A stretch of DNA of 5,401 bases, taken from positions 1 to 5,401 of the forward strand of contig CAIVHI010000358.1 of assembly GCA_903905685.1 (NCBI GenBank). Direction: 5' to 3'. The translations under genes and the position numbers were made by a program. A model generated the notes under the pieces. It saw nothing but the letters and a program-made list of their open reading frames with translations. It searched no databases and had not been told where the DNA came from. Source of the DNA: an uncultured Bacteroidota bacterium. Its GTDB lineage: Bacteria; Bacteroidota; Bacteroidia; Chitinophagales; Chitinophagaceae. Shown here one piece after another: positions 1-5,107 of this stretch (positions within the stretch are counted from its first letter, which is position 1; each line of letters opens with the position of its first letter).

Positions 1-483
1 CTCGAACTGGGCAAATTGGATACCGAACTGCTGAGCTCGCTAGAAGCCGAGAACAAGTATGACCTGGTGGTGCTGGAATATGGCGCCAACCTCATGTTCC
101 GTCCCAACGATGTTGACTACAGCTGGTATCAGAAGCACATTATGACGGTAATATCCAAACTGCGCCGCGCCATGCCGCATTCCGAGTTCCTGATCATCAG
201 CACTGCCGACAGGGCCTTTAAATATGGCAGCGACTGGAAGACAGCGGCCGGGATGGATAATTTGGTGCGTACGCAGGCAGAATTGGCCTACACCAATGAT
301 GCCGCATTTTTCAATATGTATAACAGTATGGGCGGCTCGGGCACCATTGTGCAGTGGGCTGATGCCAAACCGGCGTTGGCCAACAAAGACTACATACACC
401 CCAACATTCTGGGTGCCGACATTCTCGGCAACATCCTCTACGATGCCTTTATGAAAGATTATAGGAAACTCGTAAAACTGTAA
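1..483 (+). CDS. SGNH/GDSL-family hydrolase (esterase), C-terminal part, 5' end outside window
   Basis: The frame is open from base 1 to the TAA at 481-483, so the first in-frame ATG at 16 is probably internal and the gene starts before the window. The visible 160 residues form the second half of an SGNH hydrolase. A strand ending in EYGAN carries the block III Gly-x-Asn (Asn codon 88-90, oxyanion hole). Near the end DYIHP is block V, with the catalytic Asp (388-390) and His (397-399). Between them are ADR, a MGG and a conserved Trp, as in the Bacteroidota esterases related to peptidoglycan or polysaccharide O-acetylesterases. Block I with the nucleophilic Ser must lie upstream and is not visible. 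These enzymes remove acetyl or other acyl groups from glycans or esters, usually outside the cytoplasm; the substrate here is inferred only at that level. The gene is convergent with the small membrane protein gene, whose stop is 7 bp away. I am sure of the fold, not of the substrate. Confidence 0.85.
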   Translation, partial: LELGKLDTELLSSLEAENKYDLVVLEYGANLMFRPNDVDYSWYQKHIMTVISKLRRAMPHSEFLIISTADRAFKYGSDWKTAAGMDNLVRTQAELAYTNDAAFFNMYNSMGGSGTIVQWADAKPALANKDYIHPNILGADILGNILYDAFMKDYRKLVKL

Positions 484-490
484 CCAAGAG

Positions 491-652
491 TTATTCGACC
501 CCGTTTTTGCGCGTCAAGCCCAAAATCAATGCAATCACCGCAAATACAATAAGGATGTGGACGATGTGGTGGGTATTCCAATAAAAAAAGGATATGGCCC
601 AGCTTAACGCGAGCAAACCGGCAATCAGGAATAATAAAAGCCTTGGTATCAT
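491..652 (-). CDS. small two-helix membrane protein, lmo0937/DUF5670-like
   Basis: This 53-residue protein starts with MIPRLLLFLIAG and has two hydrophobic helices, about residues 4-22 and 29-46. They are joined by a short aromatic and His-rich turn (FFYWNTHH), and the tail is basic then acidic (LTRKNGVE). Length, the two-helix layout and the HIVHILIV stretch at the start of helix 2 resemble the lmo0937 family of about 50-residue membrane proteins, whose function is not established. The frame is open 38 codons further upstream to 766, but that extension is Arg/Pro/Cys-rich and unlike a membrane protein. The Met at 652 gives the family length and lies about 18 bp downstream of a good -7 promoter box. 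The gene ends 7 bp from the convergent hydrolase. Confident that it is a gene; the family assignment comes from pattern recognition. Confidence 0.75.
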   Translation of the reverse strand: MIPRLLLFLIAGLLALSWAISFFYWNTHHIVHILIVFAVIALILGLTRKNGVE

Positions 653-663
653 ACAGTTAAGGA

Positions 664-678
664 CTACAGCAAATGTAG
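664..678 (-). promoter_or_regulatory. candidate promoter -7 box TACATTTG (670-677) inside a CTACA-N5-TGTAG inverted repeat
   Basis: On the minus strand TACATTTG matches the Bacteroidota -7 consensus TAnnTTTG at every fixed position. It lies 17 bp before the small membrane protein start at 652, implying a leader of roughly 12-15 nt. The box overlaps a short inverted repeat (664-668 with 674-678). The 8-mer CTACATTT occurs again 22 bp upstream (plus-strand 693-700). No matching -33 TTTG is visible at 19-21 bp, so the promoter may be weak or activator-dependent. Confidence 0.45.
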
Positions 679-773
679 TGAGATTGATTGATAAATGTAG
701 CGCCCCCGGCCTCCTAAAAATAGGGAGTTTGGCACGCCCTCGATCACCTGCTGTACACAACCGCATTCCCGAA

Positions 774-1496
774 TCATGAAGCGAAAAGCCGGTTGGCGCG
801 GTCCAAACTCTCGGGCTTACCCACGTCTATAAACAGCGACCCCGAATGGTTGAATGCCCAGATGGGGTGTTTGGCGGCATGATACAGGTAGAGGTCAATC
901 AATGAAAACTTGCCTTCAAACGGTATATCCTGCAATAGAGCTTGCGACACCACCTGCACCCCGCTGAAAGCCCTGCCCACACCGGGGCCCGAGATGGGCC
1001 TGGCTATGCGTTGGGCACCGGTATCGCGGTTTTCCCAGCCATATAAAAGGCTCGAATCATCAAAAAGAAGTCGGCGGGATGAATCTCGGTCGGTAACGGC
1101 CAAGGTGGCCCAAGCCCCCGATGCCGTGTGGGCGGCCAGCATGGCCCCAAGATCCAAGTCGGTGAGCACATCTGCATTCATGACTACAAAGAAATGCTCC
1201 CCGGCAAAAAAAGGCGCGGCGCGCTTCAAGCCGCCCCCGGTCTCCAAGACAGCATCCCGCTCGTCAGAGCAGACTATATTTAAACCAAACCCGTTGTGCT
1301 CTCGCAGATAAGATTCTATGGCATCGGCAAAGTGATGAATATTGACAATGATTTCGCCAACGCCGAAGCCCTTGAGGTACTCGATATTGCGTTGCAGTAG
1401 CGTCTTGCCATTCACCACGGCAAGCGCTTTGGGCTGGGAGTCGGTAAACGGTTTGAGGCGGGTTCCGAGGCCCGCGGCCATTATCATTGCTTTCAT
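774..1496 (-). CDS. nucleotidyltransferase, MurU/GlmU-N-terminal-like (NDP-sugar pyrophosphorylase family)
   Basis: The 240-residue protein should transfer a nucleotide from an NTP to a sugar 1-phosphate. The N-terminus reads MKAMIMAAGLGTRLKPFTD, the pyrophosphorylase signature (G9-x-G11-T-R13, with K16), followed by PKAL at 22-25. Further along are ETGGG (85-89), the metal-binding Asp of NAD (109), a conserved FSG near 177 and the second metal Asp of IDVG (224). This layout and length resemble MurU, the N-acetylmuramate 1-phosphate uridylyltransferase of cell-wall recycling (about 223 residues), but sugar specificity cannot be read from the sequence. I chose the Met at 1496 because the family starts immediately before the Rossmann strand; a Met 14 codons upstream (1538) would add a non-family tail. 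No kinase of AmgK type, the usual partner, lies next to it. It is transcribed divergently from the four-helix membrane protein gene, 82 bp away. Confidence 0.85.
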   Translation of the reverse strand: MKAMIMAAGLGTRLKPFTDSQPKALAVVNGKTLLQRNIEYLKGFGVGEIIVNIHHFADAIESYLREHNGFGLNIVCSDERDAVLETGGGLKRAAPFFAGEHFFVVMNADVLTDLDLGAMLAAHTASGAWATLAVTDRDSSRRLLFDDSSLLYGWENRDTGAQRIARPISGPGVGRAFSGVQVVSQALLQDIPFEGKFSLIDLYLYHAAKHPIWAFNHSGSLFIDVGKPESLDRANRLFAS

Positions 1497-1578
1497 GAGC
1501 CAAAAGGCTTTACAGGATTCTTTGATGAAATAAGACAAATATCGAACGGAATCCGCAACTTCGCACTAATTTCACAAC

Positions 1579-1995
1579 ATGACGCAGAAAGTCAAGATAT
1601 TTAAAATAGCCGACCCGATCTTTCAAAGCGTGTTGTTTATTTCGCTTGCTTACAGCTTCGACTATACCAACTACTACAAGTTCTTTCTGCCATTGATTCT
1701 TGGCTGGCAAATGGTCAGTTCGTGCATCCACTTTGCCGTGAGGTCCAAAAACAAAAAAAAGGTGGAGCGCTTGTTCTTTTTCATCTTGGTCTGGATTTCG
1801 GTAGGCGTACTCATCTATTTCAAACTGCACCAAGACAACGCAGCCTGCCAGAAACTGTTGGAGGCCACTTGGATGGATGTTCCCGTCTGCGAATTGTGCT
1901 TCGTTTGCACCGAAGGCTTGTTGGCACTATGGTATTACATCATTTGTTTTCGCGAAATCAACGATGTATTGAAGAAATTCAGGGCTGAAGAATAG
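1579..1995 (+). CDS. unrecognised four-helix membrane protein with CxxCxxC cluster
   Basis: This 138-residue protein belongs to no family I recognise. Four hydrophobic segments are visible at about residues 13-29, 34-54, 64-82 and 107-123. A basic loop (KNKKK, 57-61) lies between helices 2 and 3, and the tail is basic (KKFRAEE). By the positive-inside rule, both ends and the basic loop are cytoplasmic. The loop between helices 3 and 4 then faces the periplasm. That loop and the start of helix 4 hold four cysteines: C90 and the CxxCxxC at C104, C107 and C110. C49 and C123 lie in helices 2 and 4. The cluster could bind metal or form disulfides, which is inference. The start at 1579 is the only reasonable Met; no clear Shine-Dalgarno precedes it. 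It stands alone between the divergent nucleotidyltransferase and the downstream kinase, which has its own promoter. Confidence 0.75.
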   Translation: MTQKVKIFKIADPIFQSVLFISLAYSFDYTNYYKFFLPLILGWQMVSSCIHFAVRSKNKKKVERLFFFILVWISVGVLIYFKLHQDNAACQKLLEATWMDVPVCELCFVCTEGLLALWYYIICFREINDVLKKFRAEE

Positions 1996-2012
1996 CTGCC
2001 GGAGCATTAATT

Positions 2013-2044
2013 TTTGCAATCCTGCCCGGGTAAGGCTACTTTTG
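2013..2044 (+). promoter_or_regulatory. Bacteroidota-type promoter of the PfkB kinase gene (TTTG-N20-TACTTTTG)
   Basis: A -33 TTTG (2013-2016) and a -7 box TACTTTTG (2037-2044), a full match to TAnnTTTG, are separated by 20 bp, the spacing of the Bacteroidota primary-sigma promoter. Transcription should begin near 2048-2050, leaving an A/T-rich leader of about 17-19 nt before the ATG at 2067. The signal sits in the 71 bp after the membrane protein stop, so the kinase need not be read from upstream. Confidence 0.8.
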
Positions 2045-2066
2045 CAAAAAATTTTTCAACCATTAT

Positions 2067-2993
2067 ATGTCGTTATTGATAGTGGGCACCATGGCGTTCG
2101 ACGCATTGGAAACGCCCTTCGGAAAAGTGGACCGCATTATCGGCGGGTCTGCTACTTATGCTGCTTGGTCGGCATCCAATTTCACGAAGAACATTCGCCA
2201 AGTCTCCATAGTGGGCGGCGATTTCCCGCAAGAAGAAATGGACGCACTCAGCGCCCGTGGCGTGAACTTGGATGGGGTTGAAGTCATCAAGGATGGCAAA
2301 AGCTTCTTCTGGAGCGGCCGCTACCACCTCGACATGAATACCCGCGACTCCCTCATCACCGACCTCAACGTATTGGCGCAATTTGACCCCACATTGCCCG
2401 AGAGCTACCGCGATTCGCAATTCGTGATGTTGGGCAACTTGGCTCCCGCCGTGCAAATCAAGGTGTTGAACCAAATGACGCACAAACCGAAATTCGTGGT
2501 GATGGACACCATGAATTTTTGGATGAGCGTGGCACTCGACCAATTGAAGGAAGCCATTGGCATGGTGGACATGCTGCTGGTAAATGACAGCGAAGCCCGC
2601 GAACTGACCGGTGAGTACTCTTTGGTGAAGGCCGCCAAGAAAATACAGGCTATGGGCCCCAAGTACCTCATCATCAAGAAGGGCGAACATGGTGCGCTGC
2701 TGTTTCACGGCGACAAGATATTCTCGGCACCTGCTTTGCCGCTGGAGGACGTTTTTGACCCAACAGGCGCAGGCGACACCTTTGCAGGCGGCTTCATAGG
2801 CTACTTGGCCTACACGGGCGATACCTGCTTCGACAACATGAAGGCTGCAGTAATCGTGGGCTCGGCACTGGCATCGTTCTGCGTGGAAAAATTCGGCCCG
2901 GAACGCATGAAGGAAATAACCGTAGCGGACATAGACAAACGTATCGACCAGTTTGTGGAGCTCATCAACTTCGACATCAAGAAGCAACCATAA
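2067..2993 (+). CDS. PfkB-family carbohydrate/nucleoside kinase
   Basis: The 308-residue protein is a complete ribokinase/PfkB-fold kinase, which phosphorylates a sugar or nucleoside hydroxyl using ATP in the cytoplasm. Visible landmarks: an N-terminal strand LLIVG with Asp12; the substrate-side GG at 26-27 (RIIGGSATYAAW); LLVNDSEARELTG in the middle, typical of the family; and the C-terminal signature DPTGAGDTFAGG, with anion-hole glycines 234 and 236 and catalytic base Asp237. Length is normal for the family and no key residue is missing. Substrate cannot be assigned: ribokinase, fructokinase, adenosine kinase and KDG kinase share these motifs, and no dedicated pathway gene is adjacent. The start at 2067 is followed at once by the first beta strand and sits just behind a strong promoter. 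It is convergent with the HAD phosphatase gene, 50 bp away, and a hairpin at the junction probably ends its transcript. Confidence 0.92.
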   Translation: MSLLIVGTMAFDALETPFGKVDRIIGGSATYAAWSASNFTKNIRQVSIVGGDFPQEEMDALSARGVNLDGVEVIKDGKSFFWSGRYHLDMNTRDSLITDLNVLAQFDPTLPESYRDSQFVMLGNLAPAVQIKVLNQMTHKPKFVVMDTMNFWMSVALDQLKEAIGMVDMLLVNDSEARELTGEYSLVKAAKKIQAMGPKYLIIKKGEHGALLFHGDKIFSAPALPLEDVFDPTGAGDTFAGGFIGYLAYTGDTCFDNMKAAVIVGSALASFCVEKFGPERMKEITVADIDKRIDQFVELINFDIKKQP

Positions 2994-3025
2994 TGGCGTG
3001 CCTCGTGCGCGCCGACAAATCCTGT

Positions 3026-3061
3026 TTTAAGGCCGTGGGTTAGTCACCTTACGGCCTTAAA
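3026..3061. terminator. 11-bp-stem hairpin between convergent pfkB-type and HAD genes
   Basis: TTTAAGGCCGT (3026-3036) pairs perfectly with ACGGCCTTAAA (3051-3061). The 14-nt interval can add a GGT/ACC pairing, leaving a five-base loop. The right arm and part of the loop are the final codons of the HAD gene (stop 3044-3046), so the structure would form in transcripts from either side. No clean U-tract follows in either direction, so it may be an atypical bidirectional terminator or a 3'-end-stabilising structure. The pairing is certain; the function is inferred. Confidence 0.55.
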
Positions 3062-3673
3062 TATGTCGTTTTCTATCGTCATGCCCTTTTGCAGGTAGAT
3101 GGTCTGTATGCCCACCTGCTTGGCCCCCTCTATGTGTTGCGGACTATCGTCAATAAATAGGGTTTCGGAGGGTTTTAGCCCGTTTTCGTCAATCACAATT
3201 TGAAATATCTCCTTCATGGGCTTGCGCAGGCCCACACGGTGCGAGAAATAGGCCCGATCGAAAAATGTGGCGATTGATGGTATGCTGCGCGTATTCATCA
3301 AGATATCGTTGAAGGCGATTTCGTGGATGATGTTGGTATTGCTGAGCAGGAAGAGGTCGTGGTGCATGCGCAGTTGTTGCAATATTTGCAGGCGGCGCAA
3401 TGGGAAATCGAGCAACATGGCATTCCAAGCCGTCAGGATTTGCTCGTCGGTAATAGCCACCGGCGATGCCTTGTGCATGGCATCGAGGAACTCCTTTTGT
3501 CCGATGCGGCCCATCTCCAAGTCGTCGAATAGGGGTGTTTGCTGAAGTTGGGAGTAGAGCTCGCGGAAGTTGGAGATGCCTGCGGCAACGAACGCGTTCT
3601 CGGTAAGTTGGTAATCTATATTGAGCAAGACCCCACCGAGGTCGAAAATGATATGTTGAACACCCGTAACCAT
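3044..3673 (-). CDS. HAD superfamily IA phosphatase (YihX-like)
   Basis: The 209-residue protein has all four HAD motifs. Motif I is IIFDLGGVLLNID with nucleophile Asp11, motif II is FLLSNTN with Ser111, motif III is the Lys of RKP (151), and motif IV is LFIDDSPQHIEGA with Asp175 and Asp176. A helical cap of subfamily IA type fills residues about 18-95. The protein resembles the small YihX-type branch, which includes a glucose-1-phosphate phosphatase, though substrate ranges in this group are broad. The position two after the nucleophile is Gly (DLGG) rather than the usual Asp; YihX-type members share this. The Met at 3673 leaves six residues before the first strand and sits directly behind a -7 box, making the message almost leaderless. 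Its 3' end overlaps the hairpin shared with the convergent kinase gene. Family certain, substrate not. Confidence 0.9.
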   Translation of the reverse strand: MVTGVQHIIFDLGGVLLNIDYQLTENAFVAAGISNFRELYSQLQQTPLFDDLEMGRIGQKEFLDAMHKASPVAITDEQILTAWNAMLLDFPLRRLQILQQLRMHHDLFLLSNTNIIHEIAFNDILMNTRSIPSIATFFDRAYFSHRVGLRKPMKEIFQIVIDENGLKPSETLFIDDSPQHIEGAKQVGIQTIYLQKGMTIENDIFKAVR

Positions 3674-3677
3674 ACAA

Positions 3678-3685
3678 CAAAAATA
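3678..3685 (-). promoter_or_regulatory. -7 box TATTTTTG of the HAD phosphatase gene
   Basis: On the minus strand TATTTTTG matches TAnnTTTG at all fixed positions and ends only 4 bp before the ATG. Usual start spacing would place +1 at or next to the start codon, giving a leaderless or nearly leaderless mRNA. A -33 TTTG is not evident at 19-21 bp, so confidence is moderate. Confidence 0.45.
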
Positions 3686-3707
3686 GGTTTATTCGTGCTA
3701 ATGTTGG

Positions 3708-3738
3708 TTGTTGTTTTTAGTGAAAATCCCTACCTTTG
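3708..3738 (+). promoter_or_regulatory. promoter of the tRNA gene (GTTG-N20-TACCTTTG)
   Basis: A full -7 match, TACCTTTG (3731-3738), lies 20 bp after TTG at 3708-3710 (GTTG against the consensus TTTG). Transcription should start near 3742-3744, about 25 nt before the mature tRNA, a normal precursor leader. The promoter points away from the HAD gene and shares its 95-bp divergent spacer. Confidence 0.65.
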
Positions 3739-3768
3739 CCGTCCAAATTTTGATGTGAAAGCGTCATC

Positions 3769-3842
3769 GGGCCTATAGCTCAGTTGGTTAGAGCACCTGA
3801 CTCATAATCAGGTGGTCCTAGGTTCAAGTCCTAGTGGGCCCA
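3769..3842 (+). tRNA. tRNA with anticodon CAT, probably tRNA-Ile2 (alternatively elongator tRNA-Met)
   Basis: A 74-nt cloverleaf folds fully. The 7-bp acceptor stem pairs GGGCCTA with TGGGCCC (one T-G pair), with discriminator A at 3842. The D arm contains AGCTCAGTTGGTTAGAGC. The anticodon stem CCTGA/TCAGG encloses loop CTCATAA (anticodon CAT), and the T arm is CTAGG-TTCAAGT-CCTAG. A CAT anticodon can mean initiator Met, elongator Met or Ile2 (C34 modified to lysidine by TilS, reading AUA). The fully paired first acceptor pair G-C argues against an initiator. Acceptor pairs 4-69 and 5-68 are both C-G, the features TilS uses to select tRNA-Ile2, so Ile2 is favoured. CCA is not encoded and must be added afterwards. 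The gene is followed at once by an intrinsic terminator and then by the IS-remnant patch. Confidence 0.93.
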
Positions 3843-3852
3843 CAGTTGGAGA

Positions 3853-3894
3853 GCGGAGAAACAGCGCATAGCGCGAAGGTTTCTCCGCTTTTTT
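3853..3894 (+). terminator. intrinsic terminator of the tRNA gene
   Basis: GCGGAGAAAC (3853-3862) pairs perfectly with GTTTCTCCGC (3879-3888), followed by six T (3889-3894). The 16-nt interval can form a further GCGC-ATA-GCGC hairpin (3864-3874). It begins 10 nt after the mature tRNA end, so this is a single-tRNA transcription unit. Confidence 0.9.
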
Positions 3895-4103
3895 GTTGGG
3901 GGGCACAATCTAAGTGCTGTATGATAACGGGATTTGGAGTCAGGATGTCGAAAATTGTAGTGCCGCCGGTACGGTGGATTCACGAAAAAAGTTTCTGTAC
4001 GCCCACCTAAATCCTTCAATCTTTCAAGTAATCACACAAACTATTTGGATTGCACTTCGCCCAAACCAAAGTAGTCTACCTGTATAATGCAATTACGTAG
4101 AGT
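3895..4103. other. non-coding stretch between tRNA terminator and transposase remnant
   Basis: These 209 bp hold no convincing gene; the open frames are short and resemble no protein I know. A short GC-rich hairpin (CCGCCG-GTA-CGGTGG, 3963-3977, one G-T pair) lacks a U-tract. Because the transposase fragment ends at 4104, the 3' outer end of the original insertion element, including its terminal repeat, should lie within roughly the last 80 bp. I could not find its partner on the other side. Confidence 0.5.
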
Positions 4104-4370
4104 CTAAAAATTGACTTCATATACCTTTCGTAGTTCCTCACCGGATTTCTGAAAGTGGGAGGACATTTCCCAAAAGTGAGGCTTGCGTTGTTTTAGCTGT
4201 TTTACATATATACTGTGGGTGATTTTCCTCCTCACATACCACCATGCCCGTTCGACCGCAATCAGGTAGGGGCTGTATGGAGGAACAACGAACAGTTCGA
4301 GTTGGGGATGCAGCTTCAACGATTCCAATATCCTACAGGCATGGTGGTAGGCCATGTTGTCCAAAAACAA
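4104..4370 (-). pseudogene. IS630-family transposase, C-terminal fragment
   Basis: The 88 codons read as the end of a DDE-type IS630 transposase. FLDNMAYHHA carries the second catalytic Asp. VVPPYSPYLIAVERAWWYVRRKI is the diagnostic PPYSP...E segment, with the third catalytic residue (Glu) 35 residues after the Asp. The tail to the stop has normal length and character. The helix-turn-helix N-terminal half and the first catalytic Asp are absent. Upstream the frame stays open for 13 more codons to a TAG at 4410-4412, but those codons do not look like transposase beyond the first few (STLFLDN). The annotated start is a TTG codon and surely not a genuine start. The usual Asn after PPYSP-x-L is Ile here. 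The fragment cannot transpose by itself and marks an old insertion downstream of the tRNA. Its A/T-richer bases contrast with neighbouring genes. Confidence 0.85.
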
Positions 4371-4384
4371 TGTTGAATTTTGGT

Positions 4385-4513
4385 TCCTTCCGGTCCGCCT
4401 TAACCCGCCCTATCAACCAAGGCACCGTCCCCGAATCCGGTACCGGCGACCCCGTCATGATGGAAGATAACCGGGCACTGTACAAATGGACAATTGACCG
4501 GCCGATAAAATAG
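4385..4513 (+). pseudogene. possible 3' tail of a plus-strand gene broken by the IS630 element
   Basis: Directly beyond the transposase homology a plus-strand frame of about 42 codons runs to a TAG at 4511-4513. Its first half has strongly C-biased third positions, like the intact genes here, and it encodes a plausible globular tail ending ALYKWTIDRPIK. There is no start: the frame runs back only into the antisense of the transposase. This fits the 3' end of a gene truncated by the insertion or a linked deletion. I do not recognise the protein, and chance openness of 42 codons is possible, so this is tentative. Confidence 0.3.
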
Positions 4514-4533
4514 GCTGACGATTTTGGGACAAC

Positions 4534-4559
4534 AAAAAAAGGACGGCATGAACCGTCCT
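4534..4559 (-). terminator. intrinsic terminator of the ferredoxin gene
   Basis: Read on the minus strand, AGGACGG and CCGTCCT form a perfect 7-bp stem around a six-base loop, followed by seven T (plus-strand A run 4534-4540). It starts 28 bp after the ferredoxin stop. In the plus direction no T run follows, so it is directional. Confidence 0.88.
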
Positions 4560-4587
4560 GAAATATCCTTGATAACGATGTAACGAA

Positions 4588-4935
4588 TTATAGGTGCATC
4601 CTGGCCTTTTTGTCCAAGAGCTGCTCTACGGTTTCCTGATACATTTCGTCGGGAACACAGCAGTCTACCGGACAAACCGATGCGCACTGGGGCTCATCGT
4701 GGAAGCCTTGGCACTCGGTACACTTGGTAGGGGTGATGTAGTAACAGTCTACCGCAACGGGTGCGTGCGCTGTAGCGGCATCGGTCACTGTGCCGTCAAT
4801 CAGTGTGTAACTGCCTGTTACCGATGTGCCGTCGGCCATCGACCATTCCACACCGCCTTCATAGATTGCGTTATTCGGGCATTCCGGCTCACACGCCCCG
4901 CAGTTGATGCATTCGTCTGTAATTTTGATTGCCAT
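4588..4935 (-). CDS. dicluster 4Fe-4S ferredoxin
   Basis: This 115-residue soluble electron carrier has two 4Fe-4S binding motifs. The first is the classical CxxCxxCxxxCP at C9, C12, C15 and C19. The second is CxxC-x8-CxxxCP at C72, C75, C84 and C88, the extended form of Allochromatium-type ferredoxins. An insert of about 45 residues (27-70) rich in Gly, Thr and Asp separates the motifs, and the tail is acidic then helical. Extra cysteines C64, C92 and C93 flank the second cluster. It opens MAIKITDECINCG, so the Met at 4935 is the natural start; GGAAAG sits just before it. It has its own terminator and is divergent from the acyl-CoA reductase gene. That arrangement recurs in Bacteroidota as far as I recall and suggests, without proving, a redox link. 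Function confident; partner proteins unknown. Confidence 0.93.
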   Translation of the reverse strand: MAIKITDECINCGACEPECPNNAIYEGGVEWSMADGTSVTGSYTLIDGTVTDAATAHAPVAVDCYYITPTKCTECQGFHDEPQCASVCPVDCCVPDEMYQETVEQLLDKKARMHL

Positions 4936-4993
4936 AGCTTTCCGGTATTTTAGAAGTTAAACCGAACGTAAAATTAAGGAGTCGCCGGAAATT

Positions 4994-5063
4994 TACCGCA
5001 TTAAAAATCGGGTTTCACTGCAAAAAAATGCAATGACCGCATAGGGCGATGCCAAATGCAATG
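4994..5063. repeat. short direct repeats in the ferredoxin/acyl-CoA reductase divergent region
   Basis: AAATGCAATG occurs at 5026-5035 and again at 5054-5063, 28 bp apart. TACCGCATT occurs at 4994-5002 and again at 5104-5112, with a shorter ACCGCAT at 5036-5042. All lie in the 213-bp spacer between the two starts, and the last TACCGCATT overlaps the palindrome downstream. They could be regulator sites or chance. Confidence 0.4.
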
Positions 5064-5081
5064 GTTTCGCCCATTTACATC

Positions 5082-5089
5082 TAATTTTG
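5082..5089 (+). promoter_or_regulatory. -7 box TAATTTTG of the acyl-CoA reductase gene
   Basis: TAATTTTG matches TAnnTTTG at all fixed positions and points to the reductase start at 5149, implying a leader of about 55 nt that contains the 16-bp palindrome. No -33 TTTG is visible at 19-21 bp. Its position also argues against an in-frame upstream ATG at 5056 as the true start. Confidence 0.5.
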
Positions 5090-5107
5090 TTTCGTCCGGA
5101 CTGTACC

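Noticed and set aside
467..492. AACTC/GAGTT pairing across the convergent stops as a terminator
   Set aside because: Only 5 bp around a 16-nt loop with no T run; expected by chance.
711..726. Hairpin CTCCTA/TAGGGAG as terminator of the nucleotidyltransferase gene
   Set aside because: The stem is short with a bulged base and no T run follows on the minus strand.
2073..2987. 304-codon open frame on the minus strand opposite the kinase gene
   Set aside because: It mirrors the PfkB gene almost end to end. Its translation is His/Val/Ala-rich with no recognisable domain, while the plus strand has a complete kinase with intact motifs.
3945..4010. Small plus-strand frame MSKIVVPPVRWIHEKSFCTPT
   Set aside because: 21 codons, no promoter box, no Shine-Dalgarno and no similarity I recognise; chance is the simpler explanation in this non-coding stretch.
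3831..4019. 62-codon minus-strand frame after the tRNA
   Set aside because: It runs through the tRNA terminator into the tRNA 3' end, and the translation is basic and low in structure-forming residues with no promoter or ribosome site.
4020..4420. Terminal inverted repeats and TA duplication of the IS630 element
   Set aside because: I found no convincing matching pair of ends on the two sides of the transposase fragment, consistent with a deleted element.
4400..4687. 95-codon minus-strand frame spanning the ferredoxin 3' end and terminator
   Set aside because: It overlaps the ferredoxin gene in another frame on the same strand and passes through its terminator; it has no domain.
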